Shown here one piece after another: positions 30,898 to 46,061 of a stretch of DNA of 64,000 nucleotides. Under the pieces are notes generated by a model that was given only the letters and a program-made list of their open reading frames with translations, was not told the origin of the DNA and made no database searches. The stretch is from Eriocheir sinensis. Lineage: Eukaryota > Arthropoda > Malacostraca > Decapoda > Varunidae. The position numbers and the translations under genes are program-made. The DNA lies in contig NW_026111765.1 in assembly GCF_024679095.1 (NCBI RefSeq), positions 930,001 through 994,000 of the forward strand. Reading direction: 5' to 3'. Position 1 is the first letter of the stretch; each line of letters begins with the position of its first letter.

Positions 30898-33800
30898 GTA
30901 TCCAATTAAATAAATAAAATAGCAATAAAATAATGTAAATTTGTATGAGAAAACATATACAAATACACATAAAATAACGCAAATTTCAAAAAAAATATAT
31001 GTACAAAAATGCACATAAAATAAAGTAAATTTGCAAATTTATATTGAAATAGATATGCAAAATACATATAAAACAATGTAAATTTGTTTCAAAATATATA
31101 TACGAATACACATAAAATAACGAAGATTTCTATAAAAATATATACAAAATACACATAAAATGAAGTAAATACGTATAAAAAAATGAATACAAAAAATACA
31201 TAAAAATCGTATCAAAATAAATAAACAAAATACCAGTAAAAGAATGTGTATTTGTAAAAATATATATACAAAATACACATAAAATATCGTAAATTTGTAT
31301 AAAACTATATACAAAAATACACAGAAGTAATTAAATTTGTATGAAAACATATGTACAAAATACAGCTAAAATAAGCTAAATTTGAATTGAAATGTACATA
31401 CAAAATACATAAAATAATGTAAATCTGTATCAAAATATTTATACAAATACATATAATAACATAGATTTGTTTAAAAATATATAAACAAAATACACATTAA
31501 GTAATGTAAATACGTATAAAAAATATGTACAAAATACACATATAATCATGTAATTCGTATCAAAATAAATAAACAAAATAGCAATAAAATAATGTAAATT
31601 TGTATGAGAAAACATATACAAATAACACAAATTTCTAAAAAATATATGTAGAAAAGTGCACATAAAATAAAGTAAATTTGCAAAAAATATATATATACAA
31701 AACACACACTAAATAATGTAAATGCGTACATAAAATAACCTAAATTTGTATAAAACTATATACAAAAATACACAAAAATAATTTAAATTTGTTTGAAAAG
31801 AAATATACAAAATACACATAAAATTAGGTAAATTTGTATTGAAATACATATACAAAATTCACATCAAATAATGTAAATTTGAATGAAAATATATAAACAA
31901 ATACACTTAAAATAACGTAAATTTGTATAAAATATATATGCAAGATACACATTAAATAATGTAAATATGTATAAAAAATATATATACAAAAAACAAATAG
32001 AATAATGTAAAATCGTATCAAAATAAATACACATAATATCAATAAAATAATGTAAATTTGTATGAAAATAAAGATACAAAATTCCCAAAAATTATCGCAT
32101 TTTTTTAAAAAATATATTTACCAAAATACACATAAAATATTTAAATTTGTATTGAAATAAATATACAAAATGCATATACAGTAAGGTAAATTTGTATTGA
32201 AAGAGATATTCAAAAATACATATAAAACAATGAAAATTAGTTTCAAAATATATATACGAATACACATAAAATAAAGTAGATTTCTATAGAAATATATAAA
32301 CAAAATACATATGAAATTATGTAAATACGTATAAAAATATATATACAAAATACATATCAAATAATGTAAATTCGTGTCAAAATAAATCAACAAAATATCA
32401 TGAAAAGAATGTGTATTTGTATGAAAATAGATAATAGATAATAAATTTGTATAAAAAGTATATACAAAAAACAAATAGAATAATGTAACATCGTATCAAA
32501 ATAAATACACCGAATATTAATAAAATAATGTAAATTTGTATGAAAATAAAGATGCAAAATTCCCATAAAATAGCGCATTTCTTATAAAAATATATACACC
32601 AAAATACACCTAAAATATTTAAATTTGCATTGAAATAAATATACAAAATGCACATACAATAAGGTAAATTTGTATTGAAAGAGATATGAAAAAATACATA
32701 TAAAACAATGTAAATTTGTTTCAAAACATATATACGAATACAATTAAAAAAAACGTAGATTTCTATAAAAATATATATACAAAATACACATAAAATTAAG
32801 TAAATACGTATAAAAAAAATGTATACAAAATACACATAAAATAATGTAATTTCGAATTAAAATAAATGTAAATTTGAATGAAAATATAAAAACAAATACA
32901 CTTAAAATAACGTAAATTTGTATAAAATATATATGCAAGATACACATTAAATAATGTAAATGTGTATAAAAGAATATATACAAAAAACAAATAGAATAAT
33001 GTAAAATCGTATCAAAATAAATACACAGAATATCAATAAAATAATGTAAATTTGTATGAAAATAAAGATGCAAATTCCCAAAATTATCGCATTTTTATAA
33101 AAATATATATTCCAAAATACACATAAAATATTTAAATTTGTATTGAAATAAATATACAAAATGCATATACAGTAAGGTAAATTTGTATTAAAAGAGATAT
33201 TTAAAAATACATATAAAACAATGTAAATTTGTTTCAAAATATATATACGAATACACATAAAATAAATAGATTTCTATAGAAATATATATACAAAATACAT
33301 ATGAAATTATGTAAATACGTATAAAAATATATATACAAAATACATATCAAATAATGTAAATTCGTGTCAAAATAAATAAACAAAATATCATGAAAAGAAG
33401 GTGTATTTGTATAAAAATAGAAAATAGATAATAAATTTGTAAAAAATATATATGCAAGATACTCATTAAATAATGTAAATATGAATAAAAAAGTGTATAC
33501 AAAAAACAAATAGAATAATGTAAATTCGTATCAAAATAAATACACCGAATATTAATAAAATAATGTAAATTTGTATGAAAATAAATATGCAAAATTCCCA
33601 TAAAATAGCGTATTTCTTATAAAAATATATATACCAAAATACACATAAAATATTTAAATTTTTATTGAAATAAATATACAAAATGCACATACAATAAGGT
33701 AAATTTGTATTGAAAGAGATATGCAAAAATACATATAAAACAATGTAAATTTGTTTCAAAATATATATACGAATACAAATAAAAAAACGTAGATTTCTAT

Positions 33801-35967
33801 AAAAATATATATACAAAATACACATAAAATTAAGTAAATACGTATAAAAAAATGTGTATTTGTAAAAATATATATATACAAAATACACATAAAATATCGT
33901 AAATTTGTATAAACTATATAAAAAAATACACAGAAGTAATTAAATTTGTATGAAAATATATATACAAAATACAGCTAAGATAAGCTAAATTTGAATTGAA
34001 ATGTACATACAAAATACATAAAATAATGTAAATCTGTATCAAAATATTTATACAAATACATATAATAACGTAGATTTGTTTAAAAATATATAAAAACAAA
34101 ATACACATTAAGTAATGTAAATACGTATAAAAAATATGTACAAAATACACATATAATCATGTAGTTCGTATCAAAATAAATCAACAAAATAGCAAAATAA
34201 TGTAAATTTGTATGAGAAAACACATACAAATAACGCTAATTTCTATAAAAATATATGTACAAAATGCACATAAAATAAAGTAAATTTCAAAAAATATATG
34301 TATAAAAACACACACTAAATAATGTAAATGCGTACATAAAATAACCTAAATTTGTATAAAACTATAAACAAAATATACAAAAAAATAATTTAAATTTGAA
34401 AAGAAATATACAAAATACACAAAATTAGGTAAATTTGTATTGAAATACATATACAAAATACACATCAAATAATGTAAATTTGAATGAAAATATATAAACA
34501 AATACACTTAAAATAACGTAAATATGTATAAAATATATATGCAAGATACACATTAATTAATGTAAATGTGTATAAAAAATATATATACAAAAAACAAATA
34601 GAATAATGTAAAATCGTATCAAAATAAATACACAGAATATCAATAAAATAATGTAAATTTGTATGAAAATAAAGATACAAAATTCCCAAAAATTATCGCA
34701 TTTTTTATAAAAATATATTTACGAAAATACACATAAAATATTTAAATTTGTATTGAAATAAATATACAAAATGCATATACAGTAAGGTAAATTTGTATTG
34801 AAAGAGATATTCAAAAATACACATAAAACAATGTAAATTTGTTTCAAAATATATATACGAATACACATAAAATAAAGTAGATTTCAATAGAAATATATAT
34901 ACAAAATACATATGAAATTATGTAAATAAGTATAAAAATATATATACAAAATACATATCAAATAATGTAAATTCGTGTCAAAATAAATAAACAAAATATC
35001 ATGAAAAGAATGTGTATTTGTATGAAAATAGATAATAGATAATAAATTTGTATAATATATATATGCAAGATACACATTAAATAATGTAAATATGTATAAA
35101 AAAGTATATACAAAAAACAAATAGAATAATGTAACATCGTATCAAAATAAATACACCGAATATTAATAAAATAATGTAAATTTGTATGAAAATAAAGATG
35201 CAAAATTCCAAAAAATAGCGTATTTCTTATAAAAATATATAAACCAAAATACACATAAAATATTTAAATTTGCATTGAAATAAATATACAAAATGCACAT
35301 ACAATAAGGTAAATTTGTATAGAAAGAGATTTGCAAAATACAAATAAAACAATATAAATTTGTTTCAAAATATATATACGAATACAAATAAAAAATGTAG
35401 ATTTTATAAAAATATATATACAAAATACACATAAAATTAATTAAATACGTATAAAAAAAATGTATACAAAATACACATAAAATAATGTAATTTCGAATTA
35501 AAATAAGTGTAAATTTGAATGAAAATATATAAACAAATACACTTAAAATAACGTAAATTTGTATAAAATATATATGCAATATACACATTAAATAATGTAA
35601 ATGTGTATAAAAAAAATTTATACAAAAAACAAATAGAATATGTAAAATCGTATCAAAATAAATACACAGAATATCAATAAAATAATGTAAATTTGTATGA
35701 AAATAAAGATGCAAAATTCCCCAAAATTATCGCATTTTTTATAAAAATATATATACCAAAATACACATAAAATATTTAAATTTGTATTGAAATAAATATA
35801 CAAAATGCATATACAGTAAGGTAAATTTGTATTTGTTTCAAAATATATATACGAATACACATAAAATAAAGTAGATTTCTATAGAAATATATATACAAAA
35901 TACATATGAAATTATGTAAACACGTATAAAAATATATATACAAAATACATATCAAATAATGTAAATT
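30898..35967 (-). repeat. 45-bp satellite block 19, A-rich strand up
   Basis: Long minus-oriented block with a clear higher-order structure. The ATTATCGC marker recurs at 32091, 33083, 34692 and 35727, spacings of 992, 1609 and 1035 bp; 1035 is 23 monomers. Order and types match 1-2700 on the same strand and are the inverse of 41080-44500. Confidence 0.93.
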
Positions 35968-37218
35968 TTTGTATATGTATTTTTATAAAAATATGCTTTA
36001 TTTTATGGGTATTTTGCATCTTTATTTTCATACAAATTTACGTTATTTTATTGATATTCTGCTCATTCATTTTGATACTATTTGACATTATTCTATGTGT
36101 ATTTTGTATATATTTTTCATACAAATTTACGTTATTTTATGTGTATTTGTTTATATTTTGACACAAATTTACAATATTTTATGGGTATTTTGTATATATA
36201 TTTCAAAAGAAATTTACTTAGTTTTATGTGTATTTTGAATATCTATTTTCATACAAACTCAAATTATTTATATGTATTTAGTTATTTCAATACAAATTTT
36301 ATGTTACGTGTATTTTGTAAATCTATTTTCTTTCAAATATATAATATTTTATTGGTATTTTGTTGATTTATATTGATACGAATCTGTTTTATTTTATATG
36401 TATTTTTTATATATATTTTTATACGCGTTTACATTATTTAATATTTATTTTGAGTGTATAATTTTATACAAATTCATGGTATTTTATGTGTATTTGTATA
36501 TATATTTTCATATAAATTTACATTATTTTATGTGTATTTTGTACATATATTTCATTACAAATTTACCTTATTTTATGTTTATTTTGTATGTGTATTTTGT
36601 ATATTTATATTTATACACGTTTACTCATTCAAATTTATATTATTTTATTGGTATTTTGTTTATTTATTTTGATACGAATTACATGATTATATATGTATTT
36701 TGTACACATTTTTTTATACGTATTTACATTATTTAATGTGTATTTTGTTTATATATTTTCATACAAATTTGCGTTATTATATGTGTATTTGTATAAATAT
36801 TTTGATACAAATTTACTTTATTTCATGTATTTTGTATATATTTCAATTCAAATTTAGCTTATTTTGTGTGTATTTTGTATATTTTCATACAAATTTAATT
36901 ACTTCTGTGTATTTTTGTATATAGTTTTATATAAATTTACGTTATTTTGTGTATTTTGTATATTTATATTTATACAAATACACATTCTTTTATTTGTATT
37001 TTGTTTATTTATTTTGATACGAATTTACATTATTCTATGTGTATTTTGCATACATTTTTTTTATACGTATTTACTTCATTTTAGGTGTATTTTGTATATA
37101 TATTTTTTATAGAAATCTACGTTATTTTATGTGTATTGATATACATATTTTGAAACAAATTTACATTGCTTTATATGTATTTTGCATATCTATTTCAAAA
37201 CAAATTTACCTTATTGTA
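35968..37218 (+). repeat. 45-bp satellite block 20, T-rich strand up
   Basis: Plus-oriented block whose 36000-36960 part is an inverted copy of about 49230-50190, including the ATACACGTTTACTCAT junction word near 36613. Confidence 0.92.
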
Positions 37219-38742
37219 CATATAAAACAATGTAAATTTGTTTCAAAATATATGTACGAATACAAATCAAATAACGTAGATTTCTATAAAAATATATATA
37301 CAAAATACACATAAAATTAAGTAAATACGTATAAAAAAATGTAAACAAAATACACATAAAATAATGTAAATTCGAAACAAAATAAATAAACAAAATACCA
37401 ATAAAAAAATGTGTATTTGTATAAATATAAATGTACAAAATACACATACAAAATAAACAAAAAATAAGGTAAATTTGTAATGAAATATATGAACAAAATT
37501 CACATAAAATAATGTAAATTTATTTGAAAATATATATACAAATACACATAAAATACCATGAATTTGTATAAAATTATATATTCAAAATAAATATTAAATA
37601 ACGTAAATGCGTATAAAATATATATACAAAGTACATATAAAATAATGTAAATTCGTATCAATATAAATGAACAAAATACTAAGAAAATAAGATATATTTG
37701 AATGAAAATAGATTTACAAAATACACATAACCTAACTAAAATTTGTATTGAAATATATACAAAATACATAAAATAATTTGAGTTTGTATGAAAATAGATA
37801 TTCAAAATACATAAAACTAGGTAAATTTTTTGAAATATATATACAAAATACTCATAAATTTTGTAAATTTGTATCAAAATATAAACAAATACACATAAAA
37901 TAACGTAAATTTGTATGAAAATATATACAAAATACACATAGAATAATGTCAAATCGTATCAAAATGAATGAGCAGAATATCAATAAAATAACGTAAATTT
38001 GTATGAAAATAAAGATGCAAAATACCCATAAAATAAAGCATATTTTTTATAAAAATACATATAGAAAAATACACATAGAATAATTAAATTTGTATTAAAA
38101 TTAATATACAAAATGCATATACAATAAATTTAAATTTGATTATATTAAATGAAATAAATATACAAAATAAACATAAAATAAGGTAAATTTGTAATAAAAT
38201 ATATGTAAGAATACACATAAAATAATATAAATTTGTATGAAAATATATACAAATACACATAAAATAACTTGAATTTGTATAAAATTTGTTTCAAAATATA
38301 TACGATTACACAAAATAAAATAACGTAAATTTTATGAAAATGTATATATAAAATACACATAAAATAATTTAATACGTAGAAAATATATATACAAATACAT
38401 AAAATAATGTAAATTCGTAAAAATTAAATACACAAAATTCCAATAAAAGAATGTATATATTTGTAGGAAAATATATATACAAAAAACAAATAAAATAAAT
38501 ATAATTTGTATAAAAATATATACAAAAATACACAAAAATAATTTAAATTTGTTTGAAAATAGATATGCAAAATACACATAAGTTAGGCAAATATGTATTG
38601 AATACATATATAAAACTCACATAAAATAATGTAAATTTGTATTAAAATATAAAAACAAATACATATAAAATAAAGTAAATTTGGATAAAATATATATACA
38701 AAATATAAATTAAATATTATAAATATGTATAAAAAAATTATA
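37219..38742 (-). repeat. 45-bp satellite block 21, A-rich strand up
   Basis: Minus-oriented monomers. The start ACATATAAAACAATG directly follows plus-oriented TTTACCTTATTGT. It ends in a degenerate AAAAAAATTATATTATATAT stretch before plus-oriented monomers. Confidence 0.91.
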
Positions 38743-41700
38743 TTATATATATTTTTATTGATATTTGCGTTATTTATGTGTATTTTGTATATGTTTTCTC
38801 ATAGAAATTTACATTATTTTATTGGTATTTTGTCTATTTATTTTGATACGAATTACATGATTATTTGTGTATTTTGTACAATTTTTTATACGTATTTACA
38901 TTATTTAATGTGTATTTTGTTTATATATTTTTATACAAATTTACGTTATTATATGTGTATTTGTATATATATTTTCATACAAATTTAATTACTTGTGTAT
39001 TTTGTATATATATTTCAATTCAAATTTAGCTTATTTTATGTGTATTTTGTATATCTATTTATTTTCATACAAAATCAAATATTTGATGTTTTTTCGTATA
39101 TATATTTATGGGTATTTTGCATCTTAATTTTCATACAAATTTACATTATTTTATTAATATTTTCTGTATTTATTTTGATACGATTTTACATTATTTTATT
39201 TGTGTTTTGTATATTTTTTTTTATACATATTTACATTATTTAATGTTTTTTATATATATATATTTGAAACAAATTTACGTTATTTTAAGTCTGTATGTTT
39301 ATATATTTTCATTCAAATTTACATTATTTTATGTGTATTTTGTATATTTATTTCAATACAAATTTACCTAATTTTATGTTTTTTGTATATTTATTTTCAT
39401 ACAAGTTTATATTATTTTGTGTATTTTTGTATAGTTTTATACAAATTTAGGTTATTTTATGTGTATTTGTATATCTATTTTCATACAAATACATTCTTTT
39501 CATGATATTTTGTTTATTTATTTTGACACGAATTAACATTATTTAATGTGTATTTTGTATATATATTTTTATACGTATTTACATTATTTCAAGTGTATTT
39601 TGTATATATATTTCTATAGAAATCTTCGTTATTTGATGTGCATTCGTATATATATTTTGAAACAAATTTACATTGTTTTATGTGTATTTTGCATATTTTT
39701 TCAATACAAATTTACCTTATTGTATGTGCATTTTGTATATTAATTTTAATACAAATTTGATTAATCTATGTGTATTTTTGTATATGTATTTTTATAAAAA
39801 TATGCTTTATTTTATGGGTATTTTTCTTCTTTATTTTCATACAAATTTACATTATTTTATTGATATTCTGTGTATTTATTTTAATATGATTTTACATTAT
39901 TCTATGTGTATTTTGTATATATATTTTATATAAATACACATTCTTTTGGTATTTGTTTATTTCATTTATACAAATTTACATTATTTTATGTGTATTTTGT
40001 ACATGTATTTATACAAATTTAACTAGTTATATGTGTATTTTGTATATCTATTTTTTATATATTTTTTCATAGAAATTTACGTTATTTTATATGTATTCGT
40101 GTATATATTTTGATACAAATTTACATTATTTGATGTGTATTTTGTATATATATTTCAATACAAATTTACATTATTGTATGTGCATTTTGTATTTTTATTT
40201 TAATACAAATATAATTATTTTATGTGTATTTTTGTATATATATTTTATGCAAATATGCGTTATTATATGGATATTTGCATCTTTATTTTCATACAAATTT
40301 ACATTATTTTATTGATATTCTCTTTATTTATTTTGTTACGATTTAACATTATTCTATGTGTATTTGTATATATTTTTTATACATATTTACATTATTTAAT
40401 GTTCATTTTGTATATATATTTAATCCAAATTTACATTATTTTATGTGTATTTGTTTATATATTTTCATACATATTTACATTATTTTATGTTTTTGTATAT
40501 TTATTTTCTATGTATTTACATTATTTTATGTGTATTTTGTATATACATTTTCATAAAAATTACGTTATTTTATTGTGTGTATATATTTTGATACAAATTT
40601 TGTACAAATTCATGTTATTTAATGTGTATTAGTATATATATTTTGAAACAAATTTACATTATTTTATATGTATTTTTAATATATATTTCAATACAAATTT
40701 ATTATTTTATGTTTATTTTGTATATTTATTTCAATTCAATTTTAAATTATTTTATGTGTATATTTGTATATGTATTTAGGTTATTTTATGTATTTTGTAT
40801 ATATATTTTCATACAAAATTACATTATTTTATTAATATTTTCTTAATTTAATTGATACGAATTTAGATTATTTCATAGGTATTTTGTATACATATTTTAT
40901 ACATTTACATTATCTAATGTGTATTTTGTATATATATTTTATACAAATTTATTTATGCTCATTTTGTACATATATTTTTATAGAAATTTGCGTTATTTTA
41001 TGTATTATTTATATTCATACAAATACACATTCTTTTATTGATATTTTGTTTATTTATTTTGACACGATTTACATTATTTGATATATATTTTGTATATATT
41101 TTTTATACGTATTTACATAATTTCATATGTATTTTGTATATATATTTTGATAGAAATCTACTTTTTTTATGTGTATTCGTATATATATTTTGAAGCAAAT
41201 TTACATTGTTTTATATGTTTTTTTGAATATCTCTTTCAATACAAATTTACCTTACTGTATATGCATTTTGTATATTTATTTCAATACAAATTTAAATATT
41301 TTATGTGTATTTTGGTATCAATAATTTTATAAAAATGCGATAATTTATAGGAATTTTCCTTCTTTATTTTTATACAAATTTACATTATTTTATTAATATT
41401 CTGTGTATTTATTTTGATACGATTTTGAATTATTCTATTTGTGTTTATTATATGTTTTTTTTTATACATATTTACATTATTTACTTTGTATTTTGTATAT
41501 ATATTTTACACAAATTTACGTTATTTTAGGTGATTTTTTTTTGTATTTTCATTCAAATTTACATTATTTGATGTGTATTTTGTATATGTATTTCAATACA
41601 AGTTTACCTAATTTTAGGTGTATTTTGTATATTAATTTTCATACAAATTTTAATTATTTTTGTTTATTTTTGTATATAGTTTTATACAAATTTAGGTTAT

Positions 41701-44700
41701 TTTATGTACGCCTTTACATTATTTAGTGTGTGTTTTGTATATATATTTTTGTCCAAAATTATTTTATTTTATGTGCATTTTGTACATATATTTTTATAGA
41801 AATTTGCGTTATTTGTATATGTTTTCTCATACAAATTTACATTATTTTATTGCTATTTTATTTATTTATTTTGATACGAATTACATGATTATATGTGTAT
41901 TTTGTACATATTTTTTATACGTATTTACATTACTTAATGTGTCTTTTGTTTATATACTTTTAAACAAATCTACGTTATTATATGTATTTGTATAAATATT
42001 TTGATACAGATTTACATTATTTTATGTATTTTGTATGTACATTTCAATTCAAATTTAGCTTATTTTAGCTGTATTTTGTATATATATTTTCATACAAATT
42101 TAATTACTTCTGTGTATTTTTGTATATAGTTTTATACAAATTTACGATATTTTATGTGTATTTTGTATATTTATATTTTTACAAATGCATATTCTTTTAC
42201 TGGTATTTTGTTTATTTATTTTGATACGATTTTTATGTATTTTTTGTATTCATTTTTTTATACGTATTTACTTCATTTTATGTGTATTTTGTATATATTT
42301 TTATAGAAATCTACGTTATTTTATGTGTATTCGTATATATATTTTGAAACAAATTTACATTGTTTTATATGTATTTTGCATATCTATTTCAATACAAATT
42401 TACCTTATAGTATGTGCATTTTTTATATTTATTTTAATACAAATTTTAATATTTTATGTGTATTTTGGTATATATATTTTTATAAAAAAAATGCGTTATT
42501 TTATGGCTATTTTGCATCTTTAGTTTCATACAAATTTACATTATTTTATTAATATTCTGTGTATTTATTGTTGATACGATTTTACATTATTCTATTTGTG
42601 TTTTGTATATATTTTTTATACATATTTACATTATTTTAAGTGTATATGTTTATATATTTTCATTCAAATTTCCATTATTTTATGTGTATTTTGTATATGT
42701 ATTTCAATACAAATTTACCTAATTTTATGTGTATTTTGTATATTTATTTTCATACAAATTTAAATTATTTTTCTGTATTTTTGTATATAGTTTTATACAA
42801 ACTTAGGTTATTTTATGAGTATTTTGTATATGTATTTCAATACAAATTTACATTATTTAATGTGTATCTTGCATATATATTTTATAAAATTTACGTTATT
42901 TTAAGTGTATTTCTTTTATATTTTCATTCAAATTTACATTTATTTTAATTCGAAATTACATTATTTTATGTGTATTTTGTGTACATTTTTTTATACGTAT
43001 TTACTTAATTTTATGTGTATTTTGAATATACATTTTTATAGAAATCTACGTTTTTTTATTTGTATTCGTATATATATTTTGAAACAAATTTACATTGTTT
43101 TATATGTATTTTTGCATATCTCTTTCAATACAAATTTACGTTATTGTATGTGCATTTTGTATATTTATTTCAATGCAAATTTAAATATTTTATGTGTATT
43201 TTGGTATATATATTTTTATAAGAAATGCGCTATTTTATGAGAATTTTGCATCTTTATTTTCATACAAATTTACATTATTTTATTAATATTCGGTGTATTT
43301 ATTTTGATACGATGTTACATTATTCTATTTGTTTTTCGTATATACTTTTTTATACATATTTACATTATTTAATGTGTATCTTGCATATATATTTTATACA
43401 AATTTATTATCTATTATCTATTTTCATACAAATACACATTCTTTTCATGATATTTTGTTGATTTATTTTGACACGAATTTACATTATTTGATATGTATTT
43501 TGTATATATATTTTTATACGTATTTAAATAATTTCATATGTATTTTGTATATATATTTCTATAGAATTCTACTTTATTTTATGTGTATTCGTATATATAT
43601 TTTGAAACAAATTTACATTGTTTTATATGTATTTTTCAATATCTCTTTCAATACAAATTTACCTTACTGTATATGCATTTTGTATATTTATTTCAATACA
43701 AATTTAAATATTTTATGTGTATTTTGGTAAATATATTTTTATAAAAAATGCGATAATTTTTGGGAATTTTGCATCTTTATTTTCATACAAATTTACATTA
43801 TTTTATTGATATTCTGTGTATTTATTTTGATACGATTTTACATTATTCTATTTGTTTTTTGTATATATATTTTTATACACATTTACATTATTTAATGTGT
43901 ATCTTGCATATATATTTTATACAAATTTACGTTATTTTAAGTGTATTTGTTTATATATTTTCATTCAAATTTACATTATTTGATGTGTATTTTGTATATA
44001 TATATATTTCAATACAAATTTACCTGATTTTATGTGTATTTTGTATATCTCTTTTCAAACAAATTTAAATTATTTTTGTGTATTTTTGTATATAGTTTTA
44101 TACAAATTTAGGTTATTTTATGGACGCATTTACATTATTTAGTGTGTGTTTTGTATATATATTTTTTTTTGCAAATTTACTTTATTTTATGTGCATTTTT
44201 GTACATATATTTTATAGAAATTTGCGTTATTTGTATATGTTTTCTCAAACAAATTTACATTATTTTATTGCTATTTTGTTTATTTATTTTGATACGAATT
44301 ACATGATTATATGTGTATTTTGTACATATTTTTTATACATATTTACATTACTTAATGTGTATTTTGTTTATATATTTTTAAACAAATCTACGTTATTATA
44401 TGTATTTGTATAAATATTTTGATACAGATTTACATTATTTTATGTATTTTGTATGTACATTTCAATTCAAATTTAGCTTATTTTAGCTGTATTTTGTATA
44501 TATATTCTCATACAAATTTAATGACTTCTGTATATTTTTGTATATAGTTTTATACAAATTTACGATATTTTATGTGTATTTTGTATATTTATATTTTTAC
44601 AAATACACATTCTTTTACTGGTATTTTGTTTATTTATTTTGATTTGATTTTTACGTATTTTTTGTATTCATTTTTTTATACGTATTTACTTCATTTTATG

Positions 44701-45479
44701 TGTATTTTGTATATATTTTTATAGAAATCTACGTTATTTTATGTGTATTCATATATATATTTTGAAACAAATTTACATTGTTTTATATGTATTTTGCATA
44801 TCTATTTCAATACAAATTTACCTTATAGTATGTGCATTTTTTATATTTATTTTAATACAGATTTTAATATTTTATGTGTATTTTGGTATATATATTTTTA
44901 TAAAAAATGCGTTATTTTATGGCTATTTTGCATCTTTATTTTCATACAAATTTACATTATTTTATTAATATTCTGTGTATTTATTGTTGATACGATTTTA
45001 CATTATTCTATTTGTGTTTTGTATATATTTTTTTATACATATTTACATTATTTAATTAGTATTTTGTATATATATTTGATACAAATTTACGTTATTTTAA
45101 GTGTATATGTTTATATATTTTCATTCAAATTTCCATTATTTTATGTGTATTTTGTATATGTATTTCAATACAAATTTACCTAATTTTATGTGTATTTTGT
45201 ATATTTATTTTCATAGAAATTTAAATTATTTTTGTATGCTTTTGTATATAGTTTTATACAAACTTAGGTTATTTTATGAGTATTTTGTATATCTATTTTC
45301 ATACAAATACACATTCTTTTATTGATATTTTGTTTATTTATTTTGACGAGAATTTAAATTATTTAATGTGTATTTTGTATATATATTTTTATACGTATTT
45401 ACATCATTTCATGTGTATTTTGTATATATATTTCTATAGAAATCTACGTTATATTATGTGTATTCGTATATAGATTTTT
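38743..45479 (+). repeat. 45-bp satellite block 22, T-rich strand up
   Basis: Longest plus-oriented run. The marker GGTATTTT recurs at 39111 and 39817 (706 bp, about 16 monomers). 42945-44810 duplicates 10125-11990. The satellite ends within a GTGTATTCGTATATAGATTT monomer where the non-satellite island begins. Confidence 0.93.
42945..44810 (+). repeat. Segmental duplication S1, copy 2 (about 1.87 kb)
   Basis: Direct copy of the 10125-11990 arrangement, recognised by the order of the TTTTCATGATATTTTG, CGATAATTTTTGGG, ACATGATTATATG and TAGCTGTATTTTG monomer types. A (TA)4-scale slippage near 44000 distinguishes it. Confidence 0.8.
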
Positions 45480-45503
45480 AAGGGTGTCAAGACGCAAAAT
45501 AAT

Positions 45504-45525
45504 CGAATATTTTCGGAAATATTCG
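45504..45525. repeat. 9-bp inverted repeat, 4-base loop
   Basis: CGAATATTT (45504-45512) and AAATATTCG (45517-45525) flank TCGG. It lies about 25 bp inside the left edge of the island. No function is evident; it could be chance or part of an element end. Confidence 0.7.
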
Positions 45526-45573
45526 TTTTCTGGGAAAGTGTGTCAAAAGGGTCTCCAACGTGTTGGCAACACT

Positions 45574-45589
45574 CATACCAGTTGGTATG
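45574..45589. repeat. 7-bp inverted repeat CATACCA / TGGTATG
   Basis: Perfect arms around a GT spacer, 4 bp downstream of GTTGGCAAC (45562-45570). That 9-mer occurs again at 45748-45756. These could be binding sites in a promoter region upstream of the open frame at 45888, but nothing in the sequence proves it. Confidence 0.6.
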
Positions 45590-45887
45590 TATCTATCTTG
45601 TTTAGAAAAATTTATATAAAATAAAATAGGAGAAGAAAAATAGGAAAAACGGGGACGGCAACGCATGAAAACATATTTTGTCAAAGAGAGTACTTTCAGA
45701 ATTTATTTATTTATTTATTTTTTCTTTTATCTATGTTGATGAAGACTGTTGGCAACTGCTGAGCAGCATCGGGAAGACTTGAGGTTGGCTTTTCAGTGCC
45801 TTATCAGAGGCTGAGGAGAGAGGGTGGGTGTCGCCCGGTCCTGCCGCTGTCAAAGTCTGTCGATCGGGTTTTTTCCCTTCCTACAAC

Positions 45888-46061
45888 ATGGGAGGGGTAA
45901 AAAAATCAACCCTTCAGAATAGGAAGAACATGGCGTTGGCAAGACAAGCCAAAAAAAGAAGACTGGAAGAAGAACAAAATAGAAGAGAAGAAAATCTTCT
46001 GGCAACACCTGCTGTGGCACCCTCCACATCCACTCATACAGAAGAAATCCCTTACAAATAG
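45888..46061 (+). CDS. Hypothetical 57-residue basic, helix-prone peptide
   Basis: The product is not recognised. The start is ATG at 45888 in the context ACAACATGG (A at -3, G at +4), a good eukaryotic initiation context. The open frame extends 20 codons further upstream but without another ATG. Residues 1-26 are basic (KKSTLQNRKN, then ARQAKKRRLEEE), and residues 16-38 carry alternating charge (KKRRLEEEQNRREE) compatible with a nuclear-type basic patch and a short helix. Residues 39-52 are a Pro/Ser/Thr-rich linker. It ends at TAG (46059-46061). The reading frame offset by +1 is also open to TGA at 46120-46122 and is again rich in Arg and Lys, which hints that a longer protein was broken by a small indel. 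It may be an N-terminal fragment of a transposon protein, a first exon, or non-coding. Codon and base use differ completely from the flanking satellite. Confidence 0.3.
   Translation: MGGVKKSTLQNRKNMALARQAKKRRLEEEQNRREENLLATPAVAPSTSTHTEEIPYK

Noticed and set aside
45487..45684. 65-codon minus-strand open frame at the left edge of the island
   Set aside because: Short, without recognisable domain content, and overlapping palindromes; indistinguishable from chance.
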